Assembly (NCBI GenBank): GCA_934456435.1
Contig: CAKSHH010000014.1
Location: 1 to 61,438, forward strand
Source: an uncultured Eubacteriales bacterium
Lineage (GTDB): Bacteria; Bacillota; Clostridia; Oscillospirales; Acutalibacteraceae
DNA length: 61,438 nt
Direction of reading: 5' to 3'
Below are positions 32,476 through 42,514 of the stretch, in pieces. Each line of letters starts with the position of its first letter. Position 1 is the first letter of the stretch. The translations under genes were made by a program, and so were the position numbers. The notes beneath the pieces were generated by a model that saw nothing but the letters and a program-made list of their open reading frames with translations, was not told the origin of the DNA and made no database searches.

Positions 32476-35400
32476 GTGAAACAATCTAAACGACTGCTTT
32501 GTGTGCTCATTGCTCTTGTCATGATGCTCTCGTGTCTGACAGTCGGCGTAAGCGCATACAAAAGTGATTACTCTACCTGTGATTACAGTAGTGTATTGAA
32601 GCCTGTGTTCACAAAGGAGCAGGCGGCTTCAGCCGTTCTTGACTACATTGACGACAAGGCTCTTTCAGGAGTGGATGTTGAATTTGACAACAGCTTTTTG
32701 GGCATTCACGTTCATCTCTACTCAATAGACAGCCTGTTTGACACGGTAAAGAACATCAGGGAAAGTACGGTATATGACCTTGCAAGTCTCGGCGATATCA
32801 AAAGGCTCAGCTACGGTATTCCGAGAAACTCGTCAATCAGACGTTCTTCAAGCTCCATTACCGATCTTCAGATGCTTGGATATCTTCTTCAGTGGCTCCA
32901 GGAAAATGCCGACCCGCTTTACAAATTTGCGGATAACTCTTTCAATGTAGGTATTATTTCTGTTGCATGGAGTCCGCAGAAGGATCTTCCGATGCTTAAT
33001 GACCTTCACGGCTATATTAACGAAATGGTATACAAGGCATTGATCAATTCAGAGGGTACAGGCTTCTCGACAGACAGCCCGTACAACAACCTTGACTACA
33101 TAGTCAACGATTTCCTCAACAACCGTCTTATCAAGTTCGTCTGCGACAAGCTTGCCAAGGCAGACGGTTCAAACGTTGTCGCTGACTTCCTCGGACTTGC
33201 CAAAAACGCAGACGGAACGCTGAAGAACAATGTTACACTTGTTGAGCTTCTTCCGTCACTGAAGACGTCGATAGGCTCATCGATAGACCTCACGAAAGTA
33301 AAGACCTATGACCTTATCGAGGCTATATTCAGCGCACTCATTGATGATATCGTTGTTAAGTATGCAGGTAATCTCATACTTGACGCGTTGAAGATTGCTC
33401 CGGAGGATACTTCGGCAAATACATCTTATATCAACATCGCTATCGGTCTCTTCGTAACCAACGAATCGCTCGGTCTTCCCGAAGATACCGCACAGGATGT
33501 TATGATCGCCAAATTCCTTGAGCTTCAGGGTGTTGAAAATCCGACCGCTCCGAAGCCGATAGATAAAGTAAACGTCACACTTAAATATATCCTTAAAGAG
33601 GGTCTTACAAAGTACATCTACTTCCAGGATGACGGCAACGGTGGCAAGTATCTTACTCTTGAGCCCGGCTTTGTTTCCAAGCTTTCGGAGTATGTCAAAA
33701 TGCTTCTCCCGATTCTCGGCACCGTTTGGAAGGATGCTCCGACTATTTCGGATGCTCAGAGTGCAGCGCTCGCCGATATGAATGATGAGCAGACATTTGC
33801 ATTCCTCGTTAAGTTCCTCCTTGAAGCACTTGTTGACGGTGTTGAGTTCTCCGACAACTGTGACTCTATCAGAGAGCTTGCAACGTACACTCTTATTGAT
33901 GTGCTCAAGGATCTCTATCCGACTGCTGAGTTCGAGGACCTTATGGCTCCGAAGGATGCGGACGGAAACTACATCGGTTCTCAGTACAATCCTGACGGTG
34001 ACTGGTGTCTTGACCTTGCCGCAGCATTGGTTGACTACTATCTTGTCGGTGAGTTCGGTATGCAGACCGTAAACTCCGACCCGACTAAGATTACATTCAG
34101 CGCAGAGCTTAACGCTGCATACGACTTCTTCCTTACAAAGTATTCAAAGCTCTTCAATCTCGGTTCTGCCGCAAGCGGCTCCGATGTATGGTCAAAGGTT
34201 TACCTTTCTGTCAACCAGTGGATTCCGCTGACCAACATCTGTTACGGTGTTGAGGACAGCAGAGACGGTATGAGAGAGATCGTTATGGATAAGCTTCTGA
34301 ACGCTATCCTTGATTTCGATATCAATACGGTTCTTTCCCTTATCGGACGCCGTGCATCAACATCGACTAAGACGGCTTCACTCGATAAGCCGCTCACACA
34401 GATAGTTACAAACCTCCTTGCGAGAGTTATCAACGGTTTGTTCCAGCTCCCGAATTATGAGACAGCGGGAACAACAGATAATGCAGCACAGAAAGCGCTT
34501 ATTATCCCGTACAGCTACACAAAGCTTGACCAGATTATCACGGTCAACATAGGTGACAGCGGCGCAAACAACGGATGCGGTCTTAAGAATACATTGAAGC
34601 TCTTGCTCGGCAGCCTTTCAAACATTACGGGAACAGGCTCACTTTGCGACACTTCGCTTGATCTTGTTGCCGAGTTGATCGGTGCGATCGACAAGGATAA
34701 GTATGATTATGTTACGGTTGATTACAACAACAATCTTCCGGTAGGCAAAACATACAGCGTCAGCGAACTCAGAGAGATCTATGATGAGCTTGCTCTTACA
34801 AGCAACGAGAATCTCAGCTACTATGACGACGCATACGGATATTTCCACATGGTAGACTTTGCACCGTGGGCATATCTTGCATTCAAGGTTCGTCTCAGAG
34901 GAGCAGGTGCCGTTCTTAATCAGTATGACGCAGCAAAAGAAGGAAAAGAAGTTTTCCCAAGCAGAGCTGACATTACGTTTAACTGTTATACGCTTCGCAA
35001 GTATAAGGAGATACTCACAGAGCATCAGACCTATACCTATGACTATCAGCTCAATAAGGTTCTTGCACCTCTCGGCACAGTCAGATACGAAGATAACCTC
35101 AATGCTGACGGAACGAAGAAGTACACAGACAGAACATGGAACGCATACTGGCAGGCATATCAGTTTGCAGTAAAGGTACAGAACGAGTACAACACCTACA
35201 AGGCAAACGGTACGCTTATGGATTACAGACAGTCCAAGGTTAATACCGCAAGACGTCAGCTTTCAAAGGCTCTTCACAGCCTTAAGGATTACATCGGTCT
35301 TGCCGATTATTCCGAGCTTGACGCACAGATCGCTCGTGTTCCCGAACTTTATTCACCGAAGCTTTACACAAACGAATCGGTACAGAATGTTGTTAAGGCA

Positions 35401-36051
35401 TATAAGGACGGCGTAGGTCTTGACCGTGACTATGATCAGGACAGTCAGAAGCTCGTTGATAACTTCGCACAGAAGCTCGCTGATTCAATTGAGAACCTTG
35501 TTCCTGTTGCATCAATCGACTTCTATAATGACGGTTCACATACATTCAATCAGAATCTTGACCTGCGTTATGACTACGCAATCGGATTTGATGAAACTTT
35601 CTGGACCGCTCAGGATAAGGAAGAGAACGGCGAAGACGGTTTCACGGATTATTTTGGCAGCTATTACGGATACTCCAACGACGGTGACATACAGCTCACA
35701 AGCACAGCTCTCGGTAACGGTACCGGTTCAAAGCTCAAGATCGTCAGCGACGATGTTGTTATGAACGAATACACCCTCGTTGTATTCGGCGACGTAAACG
35801 GTGACGGATACGCAGACGGACGTGACGCTGTTCTTCTCAAGGCTTATGCTTCACTTATGCTCGATCCTGAGCTCACCGCTAAGTATATAGTCTATGCAGG
35901 TGACCTCAACTTCGACGGCAACATCGGTAACTCCGACGTTAAGACTGTTGAGAACGCAGGTCTCGGCAAAGAGACTATCAATCAGGCTCCCGAAGAGTGT
36001 ATCGGTAAGAATGTCACATTCATGGATATCATAAACGGAACAAACAGCTAA
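32476..36051 (+). CDS. Large secreted alpha-helical protein with C-terminal dockerin
   Basis: 1191 aa starting at GTG 32476 with GGAGGTG six bases upstream. A signal peptide (about 1-28, ending VSAYKSD) is followed by roughly 850 residues rich in helices and Asn/Asp/Leu that match no family I know. FIVAR-like helical hairpins follow near 910-960 (TWNAYWQAYQFAVKV) and 925-1010 (ADYSELDAQIARVPELY). Next comes a beta module of about 80 residues, then a type I dockerin (about 1105-1175) with GDVNGDGYADGRDAVLLKAY and AGDLNFDGNIGNSDVKTV. The beta module plus dockerin matches the end of the 2037-aa protein. It is closed by its own terminator. Function is unknown; the dockerin suggests attachment to a cohesin outside the cell. 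Confidence 0.85.
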   Translation: MKQSKRLLCVLIALVMMLSCLTVGVSAYKSDYSTCDYSSVLKPVFTKEQAASAVLDYIDDKALSGVDVEFDNSFLGIHVHLYSIDSLFDTVKNIRESTVYDLASLGDIKRLSYGIPRNSSIRRSSSSITDLQMLGYLLQWLQENADPLYKFADNSFNVGIISVAWSPQKDLPMLNDLHGYINEMVYKALINSEGTGFSTDSPYNNLDYIVNDFLNNRLIKFVCDKLAKADGSNVVADFLGLAKNADGTLKNNVTLVELLPSLKTSIGSSIDLTKVKTYDLIEAIFSALIDDIVVKYAGNLILDALKIAPEDTSANTSYINIAIGLFVTNESLGLPEDTAQDVMIAKFLELQGVENPTAPKPIDKVNVTLKYILKEGLTKYIYFQDDGNGGKYLTLEPGFVSKLSEYVKMLLPILGTVWKDAPTISDAQSAALADMNDEQTFAFLVKFLLEALVDGVEFSDNCDSIRELATYTLIDVLKDLYPTAEFEDLMAPKDADGNYIGSQYNPDGDWCLDLAAALVDYYLVGEFGMQTVNSDPTKITFSAELNAAYDFFLTKYSKLFNLGSAASGSDVWSKVYLSVNQWIPLTNICYGVEDSRDGMREIVMDKLLNAILDFDINTVLSLIGRRASTSTKTASLDKPLTQIVTNLLARVINGLFQLPNYETAGTTDNAAQKALIIPYSYTKLDQIITVNIGDSGANNGCGLKNTLKLLLGSLSNITGTGSLCDTSLDLVAELIGAIDKDKYDYVTVDYNNNLPVGKTYSVSELREIYDELALTSNENLSYYDDAYGYFHMVDFAPWAYLAFKVRLRGAGAVLNQYDAAKEGKEVFPSRADITFNCYTLRKYKEILTEHQTYTYDYQLNKVLAPLGTVRYEDNLNADGTKKYTDRTWNAYWQAYQFAVKVQNEYNTYKANGTLMDYRQSKVNTARRQLSKALHSLKDYIGLADYSELDAQIARVPELYSPKLYTNESVQNVVKAYKDGVGLDRDYDQDSQKLVDNFAQKLADSIENLVPVASIDFYNDGSHTFNQNLDLRYDYAIGFDETFWTAQDKEENGEDGFTDYFGSYYGYSNDGDIQLTSTALGNGTGSKLKIVSDDVVMNEYTLVVFGDVNGDGYADGRDAVLLKAYASLMLDPELTAKYIVYAGDLNFDGNIGNSDVKTVENAGLGKETINQAPEECIGKNVTFMDIINGTNS

Positions 36052-36067
36052 CATAAACCAATAATTA

Positions 36068-36100
36068 CAGGGTTGTCGGAAACGGCAACCCTGTTTTTCT
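36068..36100 (+). terminator. Rho-independent terminator
   Basis: An 8-bp stem CAGGGTTG (36068-36075) with CAACCCTG (36086-36093), a 10-nt loop and GTTTTTCT. It ends the transcript of the 1191-aa protein, so the next gene needs its own promoter. Confidence 0.9.
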
Positions 36101-36192
36101 ATTGTGTGGGCTGATGTGTGAAGCAAAATATAAAATATATACAAAATTTATCTTTGTTTATTTTACAAAAGTTAAAAATAGCTGTAATTTTA

Positions 36193-36221
36193 TTGACGAA
36201 GTTTGAAAACTGTGTTAAACT
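36193..36221 (+). promoter_or_regulatory. Probable promoter of the 2037-aa FIVAR-repeat protein
   Basis: TTGACG (36193-36198), a 17-nt spacer and TAAACT (36216-36221). A leader of about 110 bases follows. It holds a 7-bp inverted repeat TTTGACA/TGTCAAA (36250-36275) and a CCTGC/GCAGG hairpin (36289-36304). Confidence 0.55.
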
Positions 36222-36249
36222 TACTTTAGGTATATTCGAGTATTATTGT

Positions 36250-36275
36250 TTTGACATCGAATATATTTTGTCAAA
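36250..36275 (+). promoter_or_regulatory. Inverted repeat in the leader of the FIVAR-repeat gene
   Basis: TTTGACA and TGTCAAA are perfect 7-bp arms around a 12-bp AT-rich centre, about 30 bases after the predicted start of transcription. It could be an operator or an RNA stem. Nothing in the sequence tells which. Confidence 0.4.
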
Positions 36276-36338
36276 CAAACAGAAGCATCCTGCCTTGGTG
36301 CAGGAAATATCTCTTATTTAGTTAAGGTGGTGTCTGTG

Positions 36339-39300
36339 ATGAAACTCAAAAGAAAAATCATCAGCATACTGATGGTGATTGCTTTGGTTCTCTCATCAAT
36401 TCCGCTGACTCTTATGCCGGGAGGAATTACCGCAGCAGCGGCTCCTGCCGATCCGACGTTGGTTCTTAACAGACCGACTGCAAGCATTTATGTCAACGAG
36501 GTGACGAGGGTAGCTTATGCGACAAATTCGTTGAAGCCTCCGGTAGGCAACAACTCAGTAATTGTCAAGGCAACAAAGTCCGGAGTTCCGTACTTGTCGG
36601 GAAGATTTGCAACGATTGCCTATTCGGGCGAAACTCCTTATGCCACCCAGATTTCGTTTACTCCGGGCGTGACGCTTGAGAACGCACCGACTATCTCGTG
36701 CAACAATACTACCGTTACATACACATCGTCCACTCCTGCCTATGCCAACGGTACATACACATGGACGGTCAGCGGCGGTACTGCGGCGGTCGGTACGACT
36801 TTGATTTTCACAGTCAGCTATTCTTACAGCGAGACTAATCAGCTCAGCGGAAAAACATACACTAACAACTACGAAACACAGTGCGTTTCTTATGTTGAGT
36901 CGATTGCAGTTCCTGCCGGTATCAACACGACAAAGAGAACTTATGCCGAATACGGTTTCGGTCAGGCCACGAAGAACAGATCTTACATTGCAACTCAGAT
37001 ACTCGGTGAAAATGTGTACGGCTCTGTTTACAACAACGGAACCGGAAACGGCTCGATAGACTATACAAAAACTCAGGCCTTCACCGCTTCGGCTTCTGCA
37101 TGGACAACGGATTTCGGTGTCATGAAGAGCTTTTCGGACGGCACGCCGAGCAAGAATTATAATGTTGCTTACAACGCTGACAGCAATCGTCCGCTTTCTG
37201 TTGTATATATAGATAAGAGCGTAACCTCAACGCTTGCGTCGCTCAATTTGCGTTTTCATACGGTAATTCCGCAGTATGCAACGGATTCCGATGAAAGGGT
37301 TAATGTTTCTATCGGTAAGGTATTTTGTGCGGACGGAATCGTCAAAACATTCAGCTCTGACAACACGGAGAATGATCCGTCAACAGACACGACAGTAGAA
37401 AATGCATTGAGCATTACTCCGTCGAAAAACACAATTCAAATGACGAATACGGCAATCGGTTCAACACTCCAGTCCTATTTTGAGGGCGTGGGTCCCTGCA
37501 AGGAAACAGGCACTAAGGAATACACCGTTTCGCTTAAATATCATACTCCTGCGGGCTGGACAGCAGTATATGTCGGACAGTCTTTCAGTTTCCGATTCAT
37601 TACATACGATAAAGGCTCGCTGAGAACTCTTATTGAAGAGATACACGGAACAGACCCGACAACGATGTCCACAGAGATTTCCGAGGGCGAGTTCAAGGGA
37701 TACAATCCGCAGTCCTGGTACTATTCATCGGGCTGGGAGGATTTCAAGAACGCATATATGAACGCAAAGGGCTGCCTTGCAAAGCCCGATGTTTCTCAGA
37801 GCGATATTGATTATGCTTATTCTACATTGAAAACGGCATATTCAAACCTTAAAATGAGAAGGGCCGACTATTCTCTTGCCGACGCATACTACAAGCAGGC
37901 GACAGGCAAAAATTCAGCCAACTACACACTTGCTTCATGGGCAAAGCTCCAGAATCTCATCGACAATTATGCCGCAGATTGCAGCGTACTTTATCAGCCT
38001 GCGGTTGATAAGGCGGCGATTGATATCAAGGCTGCGATTGATGCGCTTGAATATGCAACGGCGGATTACTCGGAGTTCCTTGCCAACCTCAATACCGTTA
38101 ATAAGATTATGACGGAGACACCGACGATCTACGGCAAGAGCGCTGCCGAGGTATACGACGGCTGGTCAAAGCTTGAGACAGTTCTGAAAAACTCAGGTTG
38201 TGTATACAATGAATTGGAGGGATATACTCTCACAGAATTTCTTGATGTTACGGAACAGTCAAAGGTTGAAGGATATACGCTTCTTTTGAAGAATGCGATT
38301 GATGCTCTCAAGGTGAACGGGGCGGATTATTCAGCCGCAAAGAAAGCAGAGAGCGCATACAAGGTACTCAAGCTTTCGTACATCACCGATGAGGTCGCAG
38401 AAAATCTTACCTCATCATATAACGAGCTCGTTGCGCTTCACGGTCTTGACCTTTCGCATCAGTCGGAAATTGATGCGGCTGTTGCAAAGCTCAATTACTG
38501 GCTTGATAACATCGAATACAAGCCTGCCGATATTTCGGAGGCTGAGTCACTCATAGCCTATGCAAATTCAATAGACAGGTCAAAGTACAGCGACTTTACG
38601 GCGGTCGACAAAGCAATTGCTTCACTTGAGTCCAAGCTTGATCTCGACATCAGATATCAGAGCGAAATTGACCGCGGCGTCGCGGCACTCCGTTCGGCGA
38701 TTGATAAGCTTATGACCAACACAGCCGACTATACGGCGGTTGATGAAGCTATCATGCAGGCTGATGCGTTTGCGGATAATATTTTGAAGACTTACGCTAC
38801 AACATACGGCTTTACTGCCGAAACCTTCTATTCAAACTGGTCGAATGTTACGACAGCGATAAACAATGTTGTCAGAAATCTTGACAGCGACAAGCAGGCA
38901 CAGGTTGACGCTTACGCAACGGCAATCATTAACGCACTTTCATCCTTGAAAGAAAACAAAGCGGACTATTCCGATGTTACAAAGGCGCAGAGCGAGGCTG
39001 CCGTATATATGGAAAGCGGAAGCAAGCTCTATACGTCGGAAAGTCTTACGAGACTTACAAATGCTTATACGGGAGTTGTTCAGAACCTTGACATAAGCAA
39101 GCAGGCACAGGTTGACGGCTATGCGGCGGCTATTCGTGATGCCGTAGCCAAGCTTGAATATCTCCCTGCAAACTATACAAATGTAAATGCAAACAAGACT
39201 CTCGCGCAGGAAAAGCTTGACGAGAACGATGCGTTTGAGAAGGTACATCCGGGCTATTCACTTTACACGGAAGAGACAGTTTCTGCCCTCAACCTTGCAA

Positions 39301-42300
39301 TAGCGAGCGTTGATACAAGCCTTGACATCAGATATCAGTCAACGGTTGACGGCTATGCAAAGGCAATCAGCGACGCAATAGACGCATTGAAATATGCTCC
39401 TGCCGACTACACACAGGTTGAGCTTGCGAAAGCAAACATTCCGGAGGATACGTCGCTTTACACGGCTCTTTCGGTTGCAACGCTTAATTCGGTTCTCAAG
39501 AAGATTGATACAACTCTTACTGCGGATAAGCAGTCAACGGTTGACGGCTATGTTACAAGCATAAACAACGCTATCAACGGTCTTAAATACAAAAAGGCTG
39601 ATTATTCGGCTGTAACGGCGGCGAAGAACAAGGTGCCGTCAGACTCAAGTCTTTACACGGAGGAGAGCTGGACGCACCTTCAGAATAAGATTGCCGAAGT
39701 CATAGAGGGACTGGACATCAGATATCAGTCTCAGGTCGATACTTACGCCGAGGCGATTGAAACGGCGATAGAGGTTTTGAGATACAAGCCTGCCGATTAC
39801 ACAAATGTTAATCTTGCTTTGGCTGATATCCCGGCTGACCTTACGATTTATACCGATGCATCTGTTGAAAACCTTAACAATGTAGTAAACGGAATCGACA
39901 AATATCTCGACATCAGATATCAGACCACGGTTGACGGTTATGCGGACGCTGTGAAAGACGCAATAAAAGCGCTCAAGGAGAAAGGCGCCGATTATACTTC
40001 CGTTACGGAAGCCATCACGGCGGCAAACGCCAAAAAGGCAGAGGGCATTTATACCGACGAATCAATCAAGGTTCTTGATGACGCCATTGCCGCTGTTGTT
40101 TACAACCTCGGCATCACGGAGCAGGAGAGAGTCAACGGCTTTGCCGATGCGATAAATGACGCTATCTCGAAGCTTGTTGAGAAGTTTGTTCCTGCGGATT
40201 ACACTCAGGTCGATTCGGAAATCTCAAAGATTCCGTCAGACCTCACTCTTTACACGGACGAAACGGTAAAGGCGCTCAACGACGCTGTAAACGCGGTTGA
40301 CAGATCGCTCGGCAAGAATGAGCAGGCAAAGGTTGACAAATTTGCGGACAATATAAAGGCGGCGCGAGAGGGTCTCAGATATAAGGATGCCGATTATTCG
40401 GCAGTTACTGTCACAAAGGGTAAAGTTCCGGCAGATTCAAGCATATATACTAAGGAAAGCTGGCAGAATCTTCAGAATAAGCTGAACGCTGTTGTTGAGG
40501 GACTGGATATAACTCATCAGACAGAGGTAAACGGCTTTGCAAAGAATATAGAGGACGCAATAAACGCGCTTGAGTATCTTCCTGCGGATTACACCGAGGT
40601 TGAAAAGGCAAAGGGCGAGATACCGACTGACCTTTCAATCTATACCGATGAATCGGTAGCAGCTCTCAATAAGGTGCTCGACAGCATGGATTTAACTCTT
40701 GATATCAGATATCAGTCAACGGTAGATACCTATCCGCCCGCAATTCGCGAAGCAATAAAGGGTCTTTCGGTTAAACCTGCCGATTACAGCCGTGTTGATG
40801 CCGCACTCGAAAAGGTTCCGGAAAGCTCGGCACCTTACACAGATGAAAGCTGGCAGAATCTTCAGGATAAGATAAATGCCGTTGTCAAGGGTCTTGACAT
40901 CACTCACCAGGCTGAGGTCAATAAGTTTGCGGACGACATTGAAGAGGCGATAGAAGAACTTGATCCTCTCGGCGCAAATTATGACGATGTCAGAAAGGCG
41001 ATTCAGGAAGCCGAAGCCGCAATGGACGAAAAGCTCCACACGGCGGCATCGAGAGCGGCAGTCAGATTGGCTATAAATTCTGTTGACTACACTCTCAACA
41101 TTTTTGAACAGGCAAAGGTTGACGGCTATGCCGCGGCAATCAGAGCGGCAGTCGAAAAGCTGGAGTACAACCCGGCGGACTATTCAGCGGTAACAACGGC
41201 AAAGAATAAGGTTCCGACGAATTCTGAGCTTTACACAGATGAAAGCTGGCAGAATCTTCAGGACGCTCTCGCGGCAGTCGAAGAGGGACTGGATATAAGA
41301 TATCAGAAGCGCGTAACCGCTTTTGCTCAGGCAATAGAGACTGCGCTCACGGATCTTAAATACAAGAATGCCTCATACGACGAGCTCAGAAAAGCGGTCA
41401 CCGAGGCACAAGCCAAGATCGACACAGGTCTGTATACAGACGAGACGGTTAATCCGCTTCGTGAGATAATCCGCTCGATCAACTGGGAGTATGATATCCG
41501 CGATCAGAAAAAGGTTGATATGTATACTGCGGCTGTTATCGCCGGAAGCAATGCCCTTGACTATAAGCCGGCAGATTACACAAGTGTTGAAAATGCTATA
41601 AGTAAAGCGAATGCCAAAATCGAAAAGGGAATATATACAGATGAAAGTGTTGCTGCACTTAAAGAAATAATTGCGTCCGTCGGTTACGGATACAAGATTG
41701 ACAAACAGCAGGAAGTAAACGCTTTCGCCGAAAATATAGTAAAAGGTACCAATGATTTGATTGAAAAATTGGCAAACTATACAGAACTTCAAAAAATCTT
41801 GGATTTGCTTGACAATTCGAGCTCGGAAATTTATAATAATACATATAAGAACTTTGATGAGGTAATGGCTCTTATCAACGATTATCGCGAGAATACCGTA
41901 TCTAAAAATATGGATCGCAAAATAAGCGACCAGGCTTTTGTCAATGAAATGACAGCCACACTTCAGGGCTATATTGATTCGCTTGAGCCGGAGGATACGA
42001 AGGTAGCGAAGTTTGAACTCAAGAACGGCGCGTCTTACAAGAAGTCCGGCGGAGTAACCTACATCAAGGGACTTGACACGGGACTTCGTGAAAACACATT
42101 GAAGAGCACCTATTTCGAGATGGAGAACGTAAACATAACGATTACGAAGGCAGTAACGGGAAGATATATCGGAACGGGCTCGACCGTAACGGTAACAGAC
42201 CTTGACGGCAACGTAATAGGCGAGTATGTGATTCTTATCTACGGTGATGTAAACGGCGACGGAACGATCACCGCAAGAGACATAAACGACATAGAGAATC

Positions 42301-42452
42301 AGATAATGAGCGTAAGCTCGCTCACAGCGGCAGGAATACTTGCAGCGAACATAAACGGCGACAGAATGGTAACGGCAGCTGACGGAAAGCTCATCGAAAA
42401 CGTAATTTCCGGTTCAGGCGTACTCAACCAGTCAACTGGCAGAGTTTCGTAA
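36339..42452 (+). CDS. Giant secreted FIVAR-repeat protein with C-terminal dockerin
   Basis: 2037 aa from the ATG at 36339, with AAGGTGG eight bases upstream. A signal peptide (about 1-36, ending TAAAA) is followed by a beta-rich N-terminal region (about 40-480). Then come about 20 tandem helical repeats of some 62-72 residues (about 508-1880). Each opens with a motif such as PADYTQVE, KADYSAVT or PADYTNVN and contains YTxES/xxLxxxI and LDIRYQxxVDxYAxAIxxAI. This is the pattern of FIVAR (Found In Various Architectures) modules of Gram-positive surface proteins. A beta module and a type I dockerin (GDVNGDGTITARDINDIENQ, NINGDRMVTAADGKLIENVI) end the protein at about 1969-2030. No LPXTG anchor is present. 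The role is likely structural or adhesive. Confidence 0.88.
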   Translation: MKLKRKIISILMVIALVLSSIPLTLMPGGITAAAAPADPTLVLNRPTASIYVNEVTRVAYATNSLKPPVGNNSVIVKATKSGVPYLSGRFATIAYSGETPYATQISFTPGVTLENAPTISCNNTTVTYTSSTPAYANGTYTWTVSGGTAAVGTTLIFTVSYSYSETNQLSGKTYTNNYETQCVSYVESIAVPAGINTTKRTYAEYGFGQATKNRSYIATQILGENVYGSVYNNGTGNGSIDYTKTQAFTASASAWTTDFGVMKSFSDGTPSKNYNVAYNADSNRPLSVVYIDKSVTSTLASLNLRFHTVIPQYATDSDERVNVSIGKVFCADGIVKTFSSDNTENDPSTDTTVENALSITPSKNTIQMTNTAIGSTLQSYFEGVGPCKETGTKEYTVSLKYHTPAGWTAVYVGQSFSFRFITYDKGSLRTLIEEIHGTDPTTMSTEISEGEFKGYNPQSWYYSSGWEDFKNAYMNAKGCLAKPDVSQSDIDYAYSTLKTAYSNLKMRRADYSLADAYYKQATGKNSANYTLASWAKLQNLIDNYAADCSVLYQPAVDKAAIDIKAAIDALEYATADYSEFLANLNTVNKIMTETPTIYGKSAAEVYDGWSKLETVLKNSGCVYNELEGYTLTEFLDVTEQSKVEGYTLLLKNAIDALKVNGADYSAAKKAESAYKVLKLSYITDEVAENLTSSYNELVALHGLDLSHQSEIDAAVAKLNYWLDNIEYKPADISEAESLIAYANSIDRSKYSDFTAVDKAIASLESKLDLDIRYQSEIDRGVAALRSAIDKLMTNTADYTAVDEAIMQADAFADNILKTYATTYGFTAETFYSNWSNVTTAINNVVRNLDSDKQAQVDAYATAIINALSSLKENKADYSDVTKAQSEAAVYMESGSKLYTSESLTRLTNAYTGVVQNLDISKQAQVDGYAAAIRDAVAKLEYLPANYTNVNANKTLAQEKLDENDAFEKVHPGYSLYTEETVSALNLAIASVDTSLDIRYQSTVDGYAKAISDAIDALKYAPADYTQVELAKANIPEDTSLYTALSVATLNSVLKKIDTTLTADKQSTVDGYVTSINNAINGLKYKKADYSAVTAAKNKVPSDSSLYTEESWTHLQNKIAEVIEGLDIRYQSQVDTYAEAIETAIEVLRYKPADYTNVNLALADIPADLTIYTDASVENLNNVVNGIDKYLDIRYQTTVDGYADAVKDAIKALKEKGADYTSVTEAITAANAKKAEGIYTDESIKVLDDAIAAVVYNLGITEQERVNGFADAINDAISKLVEKFVPADYTQVDSEISKIPSDLTLYTDETVKALNDAVNAVDRSLGKNEQAKVDKFADNIKAAREGLRYKDADYSAVTVTKGKVPADSSIYTKESWQNLQNKLNAVVEGLDITHQTEVNGFAKNIEDAINALEYLPADYTEVEKAKGEIPTDLSIYTDESVAALNKVLDSMDLTLDIRYQSTVDTYPPAIREAIKGLSVKPADYSRVDAALEKVPESSAPYTDESWQNLQDKINAVVKGLDITHQAEVNKFADDIEEAIEELDPLGANYDDVRKAIQEAEAAMDEKLHTAASRAAVRLAINSVDYTLNIFEQAKVDGYAAAIRAAVEKLEYNPADYSAVTTAKNKVPTNSELYTDESWQNLQDALAAVEEGLDIRYQKRVTAFAQAIETALTDLKYKNASYDELRKAVTEAQAKIDTGLYTDETVNPLREIIRSINWEYDIRDQKKVDMYTAAVIAGSNALDYKPADYTSVENAISKANAKIEKGIYTDESVAALKEIIASVGYGYKIDKQQEVNAFAENIVKGTNDLIEKLANYTELQKILDLLDNSSSEIYNNTYKNFDEVMALINDYRENTVSKNMDRKISDQAFVNEMTATLQGYIDSLEPEDTKVAKFELKNGASYKKSGGVTYIKGLDTGLRENTLKSTYFEMENVNITITKAVTGRYIGTGSTVTVTDLDGNVIGEYVILIYGDVNGDGTITARDINDIENQIMSVSSLTAAGILAANINGDRMVTAADGKLIENVISGSGVLNQSTGRVS
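37861..41980 (+). repeat. About 20 degenerate coding repeats (FIVAR modules)
   Basis: Each unit of roughly 190-215 bp encodes one ADY-starting helical module. Sub-blocks are close at DNA level; for example the ACATCAGATATCAG stretch recurs near 38650, 39325, 39718 and 39910. Units fall into at least two alternating kinds, one with xxIPxDxSLYT and one with AxxKVPxxSxLYTxESWxxLQ. This implies growth by duplication of pairs. Confidence 0.8.
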
Positions 42453-42464
42453 CAATGGCTTTGA

Positions 42465-42484
42465 TCCCCCACGAGAGAGGGGGA
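42465..42484 (+). other. Intercistronic hairpin
   Basis: TCCCCC (42465-42470) pairs with GGGGGA (42479-42484) across an 8-nt loop, in the 62-bp gap between the FIVAR-repeat gene and the 634-aa gene. No T-run follows, so it may be an RNA-stability or partial-termination element, not a full terminator. Confidence 0.45.
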
Positions 42485-42514
42485 CTAAAGATAAATTATT
42501 AGGAGGAAATTTTT

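Noticed and set aside
36118..36321. 67-codon frame before the FIVAR-repeat gene
   Set aside because: It spans the promoter and leader of the gene, has no ribosome site and is very AT-rich.
37861..41980. Repeats considered as a CRISPR array
   Set aside because: Units are about 200 bp, degenerate, in one open frame and encode helical modules; there are no short exact repeats with unique spacers and no cas genes.
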